A stretch of 64,000 nucleotides of DNA from assembly GCA_027050775.1 (NCBI GenBank), contig JALUBH010000037.1, positions 1 through 64,000 of the forward strand, given 5' to 3'. Source of the DNA: Campylobacteraceae bacterium (GTDB lineage Bacteria; Campylobacterota; Campylobacteria; Campylobacterales; Sulfurospirillaceae). This document shows, one piece after another, positions 24,744 through 33,546 of the stretch (its first letter is position 1; the number at the start of each line of letters is the position of its first letter). A model generated the notes under the pieces. The model did no database searches. It saw only the letters and a program-made list of their open reading frames with translations, and was not told the origin of the DNA. The translations under genes were made by a program, and so were the position numbers.

Positions 24744-27350
24744 TTAAAACAAGTTAGCGTTTTTATCTATCCATTTTAGATATTGGATGATATCGTCTAC
24801 TTGTTTACCTGTCATACCTTGGTTTGGCATATGCATCTTAAAGTAGTGATACAATGCTTCTATATAAGGTGTATGATAGTCTTTTTTAGGATTTAAAATC
24901 CACTCTTTGACCCATTTTTCTCCGTTTTGATGTCTTTGTAAAACACCAACTAAGTCTGGTCCTGAACTTACTTTTCCTATAACATGGCAACCGTTACAAC
25001 CGCCCTCTAAATATGCCTGATGACCTCTTTTTGCAGCAGGACTCATAGGAGTAGCAGCTTTTAGTACGAGTAGTTTTTGTGCACGAATACCAACAGTAGC
25101 GGTTTTAACCAAATACTGAAATGCCTCATTTTGAAACAAGATGGCATTCATAATTTTGCCTTCTTTAAGATTCTTTTCTGCAAGTTTTTGTTGTTTTGCA
25201 ACTTTTGCATACTGAACCATAGCATTATTGTTTATAAGTTGTTTGATAAGAGGATATTTTTGATAATGATTTGTTTTCAAAAACTTAACAACACCCAATA
25301 CTACTTTGTTTGTAGCATTATTTGTAGCAACAATTTTATCATACTGAGCTTTAAGTTGTTTAGGACTCATTTTTTTCATTTTCATAGACTTAACTGAAAC
25401 ATAATGCTTGTTTGGATCTTTAACTAACAAGTATCCGAACATTTCTAAGTGAAGTGCAGAACAGAACTCTGTACAATAGTATGGGAATACTCCCTCTCTG
25501 TCAGCTTTAAAAGATACAGATACTGTTTTACCAGGCTCTAAAGATGTATGAACATTGTAGTCATCAACTGTAAAACCGTGAGTTTCGTCTTCAGCTCTTT
25601 CAAGATTTGTTAAGTGGAAAGTCACTGTATCGCCTAAGTTTACAGTTACATGCTCAGGGTTGATATGACTTCTTACAACAGTTCCATATACGATTACATG
25701 GTGACCTTTTCTGACAATTCTCTCTTGACCTGCTAGAGTTTTGTATTTTGAAGGTGTCATTGTAAATGAATCCCAACCTATAGGATAAACTTTCCAAGGA
25801 TGTAGTTTGCTAATTCTTATAGCTACAGCTTCGTGAGGCTCACCTAAACCTATCGGCAAGTCATAAAGAAGTTGCATTTTCTTTTTGTTTCTAATGTCTA
25901 TCAATTGCTCATTTTGTGGATGCAATGGCCCAATTCTGTCAAATCTGTCGATTGATAACTTATCAAGAGCTATGACATAATCTCCTTGAGGAGTTTCAGT
26001 TTTTCCTTCCATTCCACACATGTGACCGATATTGTAACTTACATTTATCTTAGATTGAACTTTACAAGTTAGATAGTTCCATCTTACAACTTGAGAATCA
26101 ACATACAATGAAGTGTATATTTCGCCATTTTTCCAATCTTTTCCAAATGTATCATGCAATGGTCCAAGTCCCAACTCTGCTTGACAATGCATAGTTTTTT
26201 TCATACTAATGATAGGAATACCATAAGGGTCATGTCCTATATAATCATGATTGTCTATAGCTTTTTTGATTTTTTTCCAGCTAAATACAGTATCGTGAGT
26301 ATCAAGTTTACCACAAACTACTATGTATTTTCCATCAGGAGATACATCAACGCCATGAGGAGATTTTTCCTCAGGAATTAAAAATAGATCATGATGTTTA
26401 ACAGCTACAGAGATAGGTATAATTTTCATACCGTTGATTATTTTATAATTTTTTGGATCTTTTGCAAGTTTTGCAAGGTCTTTCCAATTATAAACATGTA
26501 AAAAGTCGGTATCGCTTCTTGAACATCCTGCCTCAAACGGAGGAAGACCTTTTTCTATACCACCTGTGTACATCTCAGAGTTGAAACTATTTGTAAAGCC
26601 CCAACCGTAACTAACTTTTTTACCTGCATCAGATAAATCTTGCATATAAGGAGGAAGTTCTAATGTAAAAGATTTTTTAACATTAATTCTACCTGTCTTA
26701 TCATTAAATTTCCACATTGTTACACCACCACGGAAAACAGCTTGGTACTCTGACATTGGGTGGTAGTTATTGTCAAATGGAGCTGCGTATTGACAAGCAG
26801 ATAGGATATATTCACTATTTGGAGTGAAGAAAGCTCCACCATGCTCACTTTTCAATACAGGGTTTACAACTATTTGTTTTGTAACAAAGTCTCTTAAGTC
26901 TATAACGCCGATTCTTGGATTTGCTTTGTCATTTATAACAAGCCATTTTCCATCATATTTACCATCTGTTTCTGAAAGAGCCGGGTGGTGAGTATCTCCC
27001 CAAGTTATTTTCTTGCCTCTAATATTTCCTTCCGCAAGAATTTTCTTAGTATCGTCATCATATCCCCAACCTTGCCAAGGCTCAGGAGTAAAAACAGCTA
27101 TGTATTTTAGGATTTTCATAGATGGAACGCCCCATACTATTATCTGTCCTGATTGACCGCCGGAACTAAAAACCATATATTTGTCACGGTGACCGCTTGG
27201 TAAATAAGTTTTAGCCGCTGCTAGCAAATCTTGCTGAGACAGATGCCTTCTCTTCATCACCTTTTGCAGTTCGGTAGTTCCATTAGCACATGTTGCTAAA
27301 AGTGAAAGCCCAGCTATTGCAAGCGACGCTTTCTTGATTATGTCCTTCAT
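24744..27350 (-). CDS. nosZ: Nitrous oxide reductase NosZ, clade II with C-terminal cytochrome c domain
   Basis: Periplasmic copper enzyme reducing N2O to N2. 868 residues: a Sec signal (KASLAIAGLSLLATCANG, not Tat), a seven-bladed propeller with CuZ histidines (DTHHPAL near ~128, KHHDLFLIPEEKSPHGVDVS), a cupredoxin domain with CuA ligands CTEFCSALHLEM (C626, C630, H634, M637), then a fused monoheme cytochrome c (CNGCH at ~785, later MHMPNQGM). Sec export plus the heme domain defines the epsilonproteobacterial form. Strong RBS AGGAGGACAACAA. First gene of the nos cluster. Confidence 0.97.
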   Translation of the reverse strand: MKDIIKKASLAIAGLSLLATCANGTTELQKVMKRRHLSQQDLLAAAKTYLPSGHRDKYMVFSSGGQSGQIIVWGVPSMKILKYIAVFTPEPWQGWGYDDDTKKILAEGNIRGKKITWGDTHHPALSETDGKYDGKWLVINDKANPRIGVIDLRDFVTKQIVVNPVLKSEHGGAFFTPNSEYILSACQYAAPFDNNYHPMSEYQAVFRGGVTMWKFNDKTGRINVKKSFTLELPPYMQDLSDAGKKVSYGWGFTNSFNSEMYTGGIEKGLPPFEAGCSRSDTDFLHVYNWKDLAKLAKDPKNYKIINGMKIIPISVAVKHHDLFLIPEEKSPHGVDVSPDGKYIVVCGKLDTHDTVFSWKKIKKAIDNHDYIGHDPYGIPIISMKKTMHCQAELGLGPLHDTFGKDWKNGEIYTSLYVDSQVVRWNYLTCKVQSKINVSYNIGHMCGMEGKTETPQGDYVIALDKLSIDRFDRIGPLHPQNEQLIDIRNKKKMQLLYDLPIGLGEPHEAVAIRISKLHPWKVYPIGWDSFTMTPSKYKTLAGQERIVRKGHHVIVYGTVVRSHINPEHVTVNLGDTVTFHLTNLERAEDETHGFTVDDYNVHTSLEPGKTVSVSFKADREGVFPYYCTEFCSALHLEMFGYLLVKDPNKHYVSVKSMKMKKMSPKQLKAQYDKIVATNNATNKVVLGVVKFLKTNHYQKYPLIKQLINNNAMVQYAKVAKQQKLAEKNLKEGKIMNAILFQNEAFQYLVKTATVGIRAQKLLVLKAATPMSPAAKRGHQAYLEGGCNGCHVIGKVSSGPDLVGVLQRHQNGEKWVKEWILNPKKDYHTPYIEALYHYFKMHMPNQGMTGKQVDDIIQYLKWIDKNANLF

Positions 27351-27784
27351 TTGTTGTCCTCCTTATGAATTATAACCAAAATATTTCTCGATACTTATCA
27401 TGTATCACCTCAAAATTTGCATTTTAGCAAAACCCTCCGCTAATTTAACAGTAAATTAACAAAAATTTAACAGTAAATTAACTATTTCTCTGAAATTATA
27501 CATTATCAAGGGTTTCTTTTGAGTCGCTTTTTTAAATTTATCAAAAATAATTTTACATCAGCGAGTCATTTGTACATTACCTAAAAATAAACTGCCGCAT
27601 AAGCTAAATTAAATTTTGAAAGAGCACAATATAATAAAGAATATTATACTAAAAATAACTTCAATTGTGTCTTAAATATGAACTATTTTTAAGAAAGAGT
27701 CATGGTAGTTCATGAGGTTAATAATTTAGATAAAATTTATCATTTTTGTGATATACTCATTTTCAATTTTTAACAGGAGTTTCT
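27351..27784. promoter_or_regulatory. nosZ upstream region with four TTAAC repeats at 11-bp phasing
   Basis: This 434-bp gap holds TTAAC on the plus strand at 27445, 27456, 27467 and 27478, exactly 11 bp apart, in two copies of TTTAACAGTAAATTAAC. This is typical of OmpR/PhoB-family operators. For nosZ (minus strand) a TATAAT lies at 27369-27374, and an inverted repeat GATAC-N7-GTATC at 27390-27406. A promoter TATACT near 27753 and AGGAG serve the plus-strand gene at 27785. I see no convincing gene in the gap; a 23-codon ORF from 27702 is unsupported. Confidence 0.6.
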
Positions 27785-28207
27785 ATGAGATTATTTATTT
27801 TGATGGTTATTAGCTTTGGTATTTTAAATGCGCAAATTGTAAAAAGTTCTGACAGCACGGTGATTGACACCTCTACAAAACTACAGTGGCAAGATAATGC
27901 GAGTGCAAAAACACTCACTAAAGATTGGAAAAATGCCATAAAGTATTGTAAAAATTTGACACTTGATAATCACAGTGATTGGAGATTGCCGACTATCAAA
28001 GAATTAAGAAGTATAAGACACTATTCAGATGGAGCTCCATCTTTGGTCAAAGGTTTTAAAAATAGTGCTTATGGTGCTTATTGGGCATCTACACCTTATA
28101 AAGGTTATCCTAAATATGCTTGGGGTATTAACTTTTTTAGTGGCTATGTCGGTTTTGTTATCAAAAACTACAAAGGTCTTGTTAGGTGTGTTAGGAATTC
28201 AAAATAG
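27785..28207 (+). CDS. Secreted DUF1566 (Lcl C-terminal-like) protein
   Basis: 140 residues with a signal peptide (MRLFILMVISFGILNAQ) and one DUF1566 domain: DTSTKLQWQDN, WKNAIKYCKNLTLDNHSDWRLPTIKELRS, YWASTPYKGYP and the final LVRCVRNSK. The fold is related to C-type-lectin/FGE-like proteins and is common in Campylobacterota secretomes, usually as surface or adhesion modules. Function unknown. Apparently transcribed alone. Confidence 0.85.
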   Translation: MRLFILMVISFGILNAQIVKSSDSTVIDTSTKLQWQDNASAKTLTKDWKNAIKYCKNLTLDNHSDWRLPTIKELRSIRHYSDGAPSLVKGFKNSAYGAYWASTPYKGYPKYAWGINFFSGYVGFVIKNYKGLVRCVRNSK

Positions 28208-28241
28208 CATCAGACTCTTCAATAAATAAGCCTAAAATAAA

Positions 28242-28928
28242 CTAGGGTATCATATAACCTAGTTTATTGACGGTCTTTATAATATCAATTTTTAATTTTT
28301 TTCTTAATTTGAATACTAAATTTTTGAGTGCAGATGGAGGAGCTTCTTCGTATATGTAAAGTTTGTCTTCTATATCTCGTTTGGTCACAAGATTGCCTCT
28401 GTGAGCAAGTAGTATCTCAAAAAACTCTACCTCTTTTTGTGTGAAAGGTATAGATTTATTTTTGTAGATAAATTTTTTGTTATCAAAGTCATATATGCAA
28501 TCTTCTTCTAGTTTTATAATAGTTTCAAATTTTTCATTTAGTTGTTGCGCACACTCTTCTAAAAGCCTGTCTAAGTCTTTTTCTTTTATAGGTTTAACTA
28601 CATACTCGATTAAAGATAATTTTATGGACTCAAGTAGCAAATTTTGATCTGTATATGCACTTGTAACTACGATAGGTATATCACGATTTTTTTCTCTTAT
28701 TTTTTTAATAAGTTCTAAACCATTTAATTTTGGCATTTTTATATCTGTTATGATTATATCTGGCTGTTTTTTTGTGTATAGGTTAAACGCTTCTTCCCCG
28801 TCTTTGGCGGTAAATACTTTATCCACATATAAGAGTAGAACCTTTTTAAAACTCTCTCTTACATTTTCCTCATCTTCTGCTAAAAGAATGGAGCTTTTTC
28901 TTAAAAGAATCTCATGCTTTATATCCAA
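28242..28928 (-). CDS. OmpR-type response regulator
   Basis: 228 residues from a TTG at 28928, preceded by AAGGGG; the longer frame to 28970 overlaps the -10 box TATAAT. Receiver domain: DEEN acidic pair, phosphoacceptor DIIITDIKMPKLNG, SAYT and K in YVVKPI. The C-terminal winged helix (~135-228) reads FTQKEVEFFEILLAHRGNLV then SALKNLVFKLRKKL. It is divergent from the sensor kinase at 29022, its likely partner. Its position between nosZ and NosL genes that carry phased TTAAC sites makes it the best candidate regulator of these promoters. Confidence 0.92.
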   Translation of the reverse strand: MDIKHEILLRKSSILLAEDEENVRESFKKVLLLYVDKVFTAKDGEEAFNLYTKKQPDIIITDIKMPKLNGLELIKKIREKNRDIPIVVTSAYTDQNLLLESIKLSLIEYVVKPIKEKDLDRLLEECAQQLNEKFETIIKLEEDCIYDFDNKKFIYKNKSIPFTQKEVEFFEILLAHRGNLVTKRDIEDKLYIYEEAPPSALKNLVFKLRKKLKIDIIKTVNKLGYMIP

Positions 28929-29021
28929 AAAAATACCCCTTCGCTTAAAATATGTTATATTATAACACAAAAAATTATATAATACGCTTTCGCTAAGTAC
29001 TTAAATAACCAAGGAATACAT

Positions 29022-30668
29022 ATGTTTAAACCGATTAGTTTTACCAAGCGATATGTTTTTGCGCTCTCCTTGATAGCGTTGTTGTCAACTTTGGCATATT
29101 TTAATTTAGATCATCTTATAAGTTCTCAAGCAGACAATGGAAAGATGATATATCTCAGTAATAGACAAAAGATATTTGCACAAAAGATAGCATTTTATTC
29201 TATATATTACAAGATAAAAGAGTTGGAACCCATGATAAAAGAGATGGAAGAGTCACATAAGCAGCTGACTGGTACTCCTATGTCTTATGAGCTTAGAAAA
29301 TTGTATTTTCAAAAGCCTGTTTTTCTTAACAGGAAGGTTGAGCTCTATCTTTTTCATGCAAAAAGATTTGATAGTACTCGTGATGGGAGAAGTTTGACAT
29401 ATCTTTTGCAACACTCAAATATGATATTAGAAAATTTGGATAAGGCAGTAAATTTATATCTTTTAAAAGCAAGAAACGACACAAGTAAGCTGAAGCAGGT
29501 AGAGCTTTTTATATTTATATTTACCCTTTTTACACTATTTTTTGAAGCTATATTTATCTTTAGACCTGCAAACAAAAGAATCAAACAAGACACAAAAGAT
29601 TTGACATCTCAAAAAGATTATTCAAATGCTGTTATTGAATCTAGTACAAATGCTATCATCACTCTAGATAGGGATTTGAGGATACGAACTTTTAATAAAA
29701 TGGCAGAGAGAATCTTTGGTTTTAGCAAGGAGGAGATGCTAAATCAATCTGCTTTTGATAAGATTGTCCCTATGCAATATAAAATTTTGCATGATGAGGG
29801 TATAGATGAGTTTCTAAAAACACTGAATCTTGATGAGATCGGTGAAGTTGGTGAGATTGATGCGATAAATAAAAAAGGTCGCATATTTCCTATTAGAATA
29901 TCTTTTGGAACAAGCGGAGAAAACGAAACGATAGCGATAGTTGCAAATATACAAGATATTACAAAGGAGAAACTCAAGGATCAACTGTTACAACAGCAGG
30001 CAAAATTTGCTGCTCTTGGTGAAATGATCGCAATCATAGCTCATCAGTGGAGACAACCTTTGGCAGAGTTAAATTTTAATTGTATGTATATAAGAAAAAA
30101 ACTTCATAATAAGGAGTTGATTGATGATATTAGTAAAAATGAAGATATTATCCAATTTATGTCAGATACTATCACTAACTTCCAAAATTTTTATAAAGTT
30201 ACTCAAAATAGCACATTTCATCCAGTTTTATCTGTAAACCAAGCTTTGAAAATCGTAGAATCTTTATTGAGGTTAAATCAGATAAATCTGATAAAAGAGT
30301 TAAAATCAAATATCACAATTTTTGGAAATTCAAACTCTTTGTCTCATGTTGTGTTGTCAATTTTGCAAAATATTATAGATGTTGTAAAAAATAGGCAGAT
30401 AGAAAATCCTATGATCTCGATATCTTTAAAAGATACGAAAACACATATAGTTTTAAAAATCAAAGATAATGCCGGAGGTATACAAATAGAGTCTCTAGAT
30501 GATATTTTCAAGCCATTTAAGAGTGAAAAGAAAACACCTTCAACCGGTATAGGACTCTATATGTCTAGGCTTGTCATACAGAGTAAATTTAAAGGTAGCA
30601 TTGAAGTAGCAAATATAGAAAATGGGGCAGAATTTACTATAAAGTTACCCCATAATTTAGGTATTTAA
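29022..30668 (+). CDS. Sensor histidine kinase with NarX/PilJ-like periplasmic domain and PAS domain
   Basis: 548 residues. Helix ~13-28, periplasmic part with YLSNRQKIFAQKIAFYSIYY, resembling the P-box-like helix of PilJ/NarX nitrate/nitrite sensors (SGRQRMLSQR), helix ~163-183, PAS domain (~200-310, AIITLDRDLRIRTFNKMAER), H-box AIIAHQWRQPLAELNFN (phosphorylated histidine near 343) and ATPase domain with N-box-like SVLQNIIDVVKN, DNAGGI and GIGLYMSRLVI. Its promoter TATAAT is at 28978-28983. The likely signal is a nitrogen oxide or the membrane redox state, inferred from fold and neighbourhood. Confidence 0.88.
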   Translation: MFKPISFTKRYVFALSLIALLSTLAYFNLDHLISSQADNGKMIYLSNRQKIFAQKIAFYSIYYKIKELEPMIKEMEESHKQLTGTPMSYELRKLYFQKPVFLNRKVELYLFHAKRFDSTRDGRSLTYLLQHSNMILENLDKAVNLYLLKARNDTSKLKQVELFIFIFTLFTLFFEAIFIFRPANKRIKQDTKDLTSQKDYSNAVIESSTNAIITLDRDLRIRTFNKMAERIFGFSKEEMLNQSAFDKIVPMQYKILHDEGIDEFLKTLNLDEIGEVGEIDAINKKGRIFPIRISFGTSGENETIAIVANIQDITKEKLKDQLLQQQAKFAALGEMIAIIAHQWRQPLAELNFNCMYIRKKLHNKELIDDISKNEDIIQFMSDTITNFQNFYKVTQNSTFHPVLSVNQALKIVESLLRLNQINLIKELKSNITIFGNSNSLSHVVLSILQNIIDVVKNRQIENPMISISLKDTKTHIVLKIKDNAGGIQIESLDDIFKPFKSEKKTPSTGIGLYMSRLVIQSKFKGSIEVANIENGAEFTIKLPHNLGI

Positions 30669-30669
30669 A

Positions 30670-31797
30670 TTATTTTGTATCAAGTTTGTAGGGCAAGCTC
30701 TCTTTTATCTGATCAAATCTTAATATTTTTTTGCCTTTGTGGTCATTTTTGAAATTTTTTGCCTCTTCAAGCGTAGCAAATGGTACAAGTTCATTGCCCA
30801 TCGGTCCATAGATGTTGCTGCCAAGCACAAAATAGGCATTTCTTGCATCAATCGCATACTGTTTATAGTAGTCGGTTACAAGCATCTTGGTTATATATTT
30901 TCTTTTAGCAAAACTGTATTTTCCCCATTTTTTGCTGTTAAAATAAAACTTCATCATGTCTTTTACACCATCAAATGAGAGGTGATGTTTGTGGTTGCCG
31001 TGCTTGTAAAATATCTGAGTTGCCCATCTTGGGTATTTAGAGACAAACATACCGCAAACAGGGCACTTGTCATCCTCTTTTACTATGACTTTTTGGACAT
31101 TGTTGCTAATTCCACCTTCTCTTTTAACATTCCAAAGATAAAGAGCTACTGCTTGCAAGTGTTCTTCGTCTAAGTTTTTGCAAAGTTTATTTTTTTGTAT
31201 TTCGCCTTTCAATCCATTTATCTCTATAAAATCACTCAAATCTATTTTTTTGCATCTTTTTTTATATATTCTTTTTCCCATCATATAGAGTTTTTTTGTG
31301 TATATTCTTTTCATAAAAGAGATACTATTTTTGATATTTGAGGTAGCTACATGTAGAGCCTTTTTAAAATCTACAATCTTACCGCCATATTTTTTAGAAT
31401 ATCTTATGGCAACCTGTTTATTTTTAAATGCGAGAGTGGATATCTCTCCAAAAGAGGGATTTATGGATGAATCTATAAGAAAATAGGCTTTTTTTGCATC
31501 TATATAGAGCTCTTTTTGAACATCTAACACTTTTATAGAGTTCATATTTATGCCGCTATCTTTTATGTCTATGGCTAGCGCTGTGATTGAGCTGTATTGC
31601 CTGTATCTGCCGTTCGATTTTAATTTTGCTACATAAGATGTTTTGTAAAAATCGGCTATCTTTTGACCGGTGATGGGGCACCATTGCTTTTCGATGCCAC
31701 TTTGAAAAAGCTTGGGTTCTACAGTGGCTTTCTTTGAAAAATCAGCAAACAGATGAGAAGAAAGCAAAATGGATATAATTAAAAGCATTTTTTTCAT
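30670..31797 (-). CDS. Double-domain NosL-family periplasmic protein
   Basis: 375 residues with signal MKKMLLIISILLSSHLFA. First NosL domain ~25-150 with a reduced site (WCPITGQKI), an alpha-helical connector with four cysteines and a MGKRIYKKRCKKIDLSDF pattern, then a second NosL domain ~240-375 with the canonical CPVCGMFVSKYPRWATQI, HLSFDGVKDMMKFY and IDARNAYFVLGS. The duplication would bind two metal ions. No Shine-Dalgarno is seen before the ATG, and the -10-like TAAACT sits so close that the message may be leaderless. Contains a degenerate palindrome copy (ALHVA). Confidence 0.88.
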   Translation of the reverse strand: MKKMLLIISILLSSHLFADFSKKATVEPKLFQSGIEKQWCPITGQKIADFYKTSYVAKLKSNGRYRQYSSITALAIDIKDSGINMNSIKVLDVQKELYIDAKKAYFLIDSSINPSFGEISTLAFKNKQVAIRYSKKYGGKIVDFKKALHVATSNIKNSISFMKRIYTKKLYMMGKRIYKKRCKKIDLSDFIEINGLKGEIQKNKLCKNLDEEHLQAVALYLWNVKREGGISNNVQKVIVKEDDKCPVCGMFVSKYPRWATQIFYKHGNHKHHLSFDGVKDMMKFYFNSKKWGKYSFAKRKYITKMLVTDYYKQYAIDARNAYFVLGSNIYGPMGNELVPFATLEEAKNFKNDHKGKKILRFDQIKESLPYKLDTK

Positions 31798-31816
31798 TTC
31801 GGAAGTTTAGCAAATA

Positions 31817-31978
31817 TTTGTTAAATTTGTATTAATTAACCAACCTTGCGCACTTTTTTCTAAAAAAGTTCTACCTTTCGTAGCTTTAGGGGGTTGTAGG
31901 GACTTTAGTCTCTGCCACTATAATGAGCTTTGTTCATTGTTGTGCGCAAGAATAGTTAATTAATACAAATTTAACAAA
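31817..31978. repeat. Large inverted repeat carrying mirror-image promoters of two NosL genes
   Basis: Arms of 24 + 9 perfectly matching bases (31817-31853 and 31942-31978) separated by an 88-bp spacer. Each arm carries TTAAT and TTAAC half-sites 11 bp apart, directed outward: left toward the double NosL gene (-10 TAAACT 31809-31804), right toward the gene at 32022 (-10 TACAAT 31986-31991). In both, and at 17804, exactly ten bases separate TTAAC from the -10. The spacer and inner arms (GCGCACTTTTTTCT ... ATAATGAGCTTTGTTCATTGTTGTGCGC) resemble the intergenic elements at 50897 and 57391. Confidence 0.65.
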
Positions 31979-32021
31979 CATTACATACAATTACATAAAA
32001 TTTATTAGTAGGAGAATAAAA

Positions 32022-32705
32022 ATGAGAAAGATTTTGTTGATTTTAGTGACATTTTCACTATTTTTAGTTGCAGGTGGTATGCAAAAAAATATGAAAAATT
32101 ACAGAGCAGTGCCTATGAAAAAAGCACAGATTTTGCAAAAGGGACCGGGGAAGATGTTTTGTAAGGTTTGCGGTATGACACTGCCTATGTTTTACAGAAC
32201 AAACCATGCTGCAAAAGTAGATGGCAAAGTCCATCAGTACTGCTCAATGCACTGTATGGTGGAAGAGGCAGTCAAAAATGGTGGTGATCCGGTTGATCCG
32301 CAGGTAGTTGATAATACTACTTTGAAGTTTATAAATGCAAACAATGCATACTATGTTGTAGGTTCAAAGAAGCCGGGTACTATGTCTATGGTGAGTAAGT
32401 ATGCTTTTGGTACAAAGAGTGCAGCGCAGGCTTTTGCTAAGAAATTTGGTGGAAAGATTATGAGATATGCCAAACTTGAAAAGATGGTTAAGAAAAACCT
32501 CAAAAAAGAGATAGCCGGTATCAGAAAAAAACAGGCAAAAATGGCAAAAATGGGGAAAATGATATATAATAAAATGTGTAAAGTGACAAAGAAAAGATTT
32601 AAAAATCCAGCCATGGCAAAAATCTACATAAAAGAGCATGCTTTGTGTGGCAAGATAAAAGGTAAGAAATTTCAAGCCGTAGCACTCTACCTAACAGGTC
32701 GATAA
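32022..32705 (+). CDS. NosL-family periplasmic protein
   Basis: 227 residues, signal peptide ILLILVTFSLFLVAGG. Canonical NosL metal motif MFCKVCGMTLPMFYRTNHA, a second cysteine pair HQYCSMHCMVEEA, then FINANNAYYVVGSKKPGTMS. The lysine-rich C-terminal tail (~150-227) with two cysteines and AVALYLTGR matches the connector of the double NosL protein at 30670 (AVALYLWNVKR), so the two share ancestry. Strong GTAGGAG ribosome site and the OmpR-like promoter at 31955-31991. Confidence 0.9.
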   Translation: MRKILLILVTFSLFLVAGGMQKNMKNYRAVPMKKAQILQKGPGKMFCKVCGMTLPMFYRTNHAAKVDGKVHQYCSMHCMVEEAVKNGGDPVDPQVVDNTTLKFINANNAYYVVGSKKPGTMSMVSKYAFGTKSAAQAFAKKFGGKIMRYAKLEKMVKKNLKKEIAGIRKKQAKMAKMGKMIYNKMCKVTKKRFKNPAMAKIYIKEHALCGKIKGKKFQAVALYLTGR

Positions 32706-32777
32706 AAATATCTTAAACAGGTCGAGGTCCTCCTCGACCACATCTGCCGATAATCTCTATTTTGTTATAATATGCTT

Positions 32778-33464
32778 ATGAAAAAATATGACATAGAACT
32801 TTTTGAAAATCTTAACGACACACTTAAAGATGAGATAAACAGATATGCAAAACTTATAAAATTTGAAAAAAAGAAGTATGTTTTTGGTAGCTATGATACT
32901 ACGAAATATTTTTATATTTTTCTGAGCGGAAGAGTTAAAGTTTATCAGGTGAATCTTGACAATTTAAAAGAGCAGACAATATCTATACTTGGTTTTGGCG
33001 ATATGTTTGATATTATAACTCTCCTCGATGGGCAAATTCACGAAGTGATGATAGATATCTTGGAGAGCGGTGAAGCTTTGAGGTTTCCGATTGATAAAGT
33101 TAGAGAGTGGATATATAAAAATCCAGCATTTAACCGGATATTTTTTCCTTATATCGCATCACAAATAAGGAAGGCTGAAAATCTCTCTTGCGAATTGTCT
33201 CTTTATGATACAAATGAGAGACTTATCCATCTGATTCTTCAAAATTTAAAAACAGATAAAGGTGCTAAAAAAACACTTTTGCAAAATTTATCGAGAAGTG
33301 AGATTGCAAATCTCATAGGAACAGTAAGACATGTTGTGGACAGACACATAAAAGAGCTCAAAAATTTAGGTGCCATAGAGACAAAAAGAAAAAATATAAT
33401 AGTAAAAGATATAGAAAAATTACTAAAACTACTAAAAAATTCTTCACAAATGCTACTAAAGTAG
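32778..33464 (+). CDS. Crp/Fnr-family transcription regulator, likely leaderless
   Basis: 228 residues with a cyclic-nucleotide-binding-like domain (~20-130, FYIFLSGRVKVYQVN, LGFGDMFDIITLL) and a C-terminal HTH (NLSRSEIANLIGTVRHVVDRHIKEL). The FNR iron-sulfur cysteines are missing, so it would sense another signal, possibly nitrosative as in the NssR/DNR type. TATAAT at 32766-32771 puts +1 at about the ATG at 32778, so translation probably starts at the 5' end of the message; an in-frame ATG at 32772 lies too close to the -10. Candidate for the TTGAT-N4-GTCAA site at 12892. Confidence 0.9.
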   Translation: MKKYDIELFENLNDTLKDEINRYAKLIKFEKKKYVFGSYDTTKYFYIFLSGRVKVYQVNLDNLKEQTISILGFGDMFDIITLLDGQIHEVMIDILESGEALRFPIDKVREWIYKNPAFNRIFFPYIASQIRKAENLSCELSLYDTNERLIHLILQNLKTDKGAKKTLLQNLSRSEIANLIGTVRHVVDRHIKELKNLGAIETKRKNIIVKDIEKLLKLLKNSSQMLLK

Positions 33465-33546
33465 CAAAACTTTTTTAAACTACTTGTTAAAATTTCATCA
33501 AAGTTTAGTTTAATAGACTAAAGAAAATTAACTAAAGGAGTTTAAA

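Noticed and set aside
27702-27773. 23-codon ORF starting MVVHEVNNLDK
   Set aside because: No ribosome site and it overlaps the promoter of the DUF1566 gene.
33465-33546. CIRCE (HrcA) or HspR operator upstream of the Hsp20 genes
   Set aside because: No TTAGCACTC-N9-GAGTGCTAA; only a short TTTAGT-N7-ACTAAA dyad is present.
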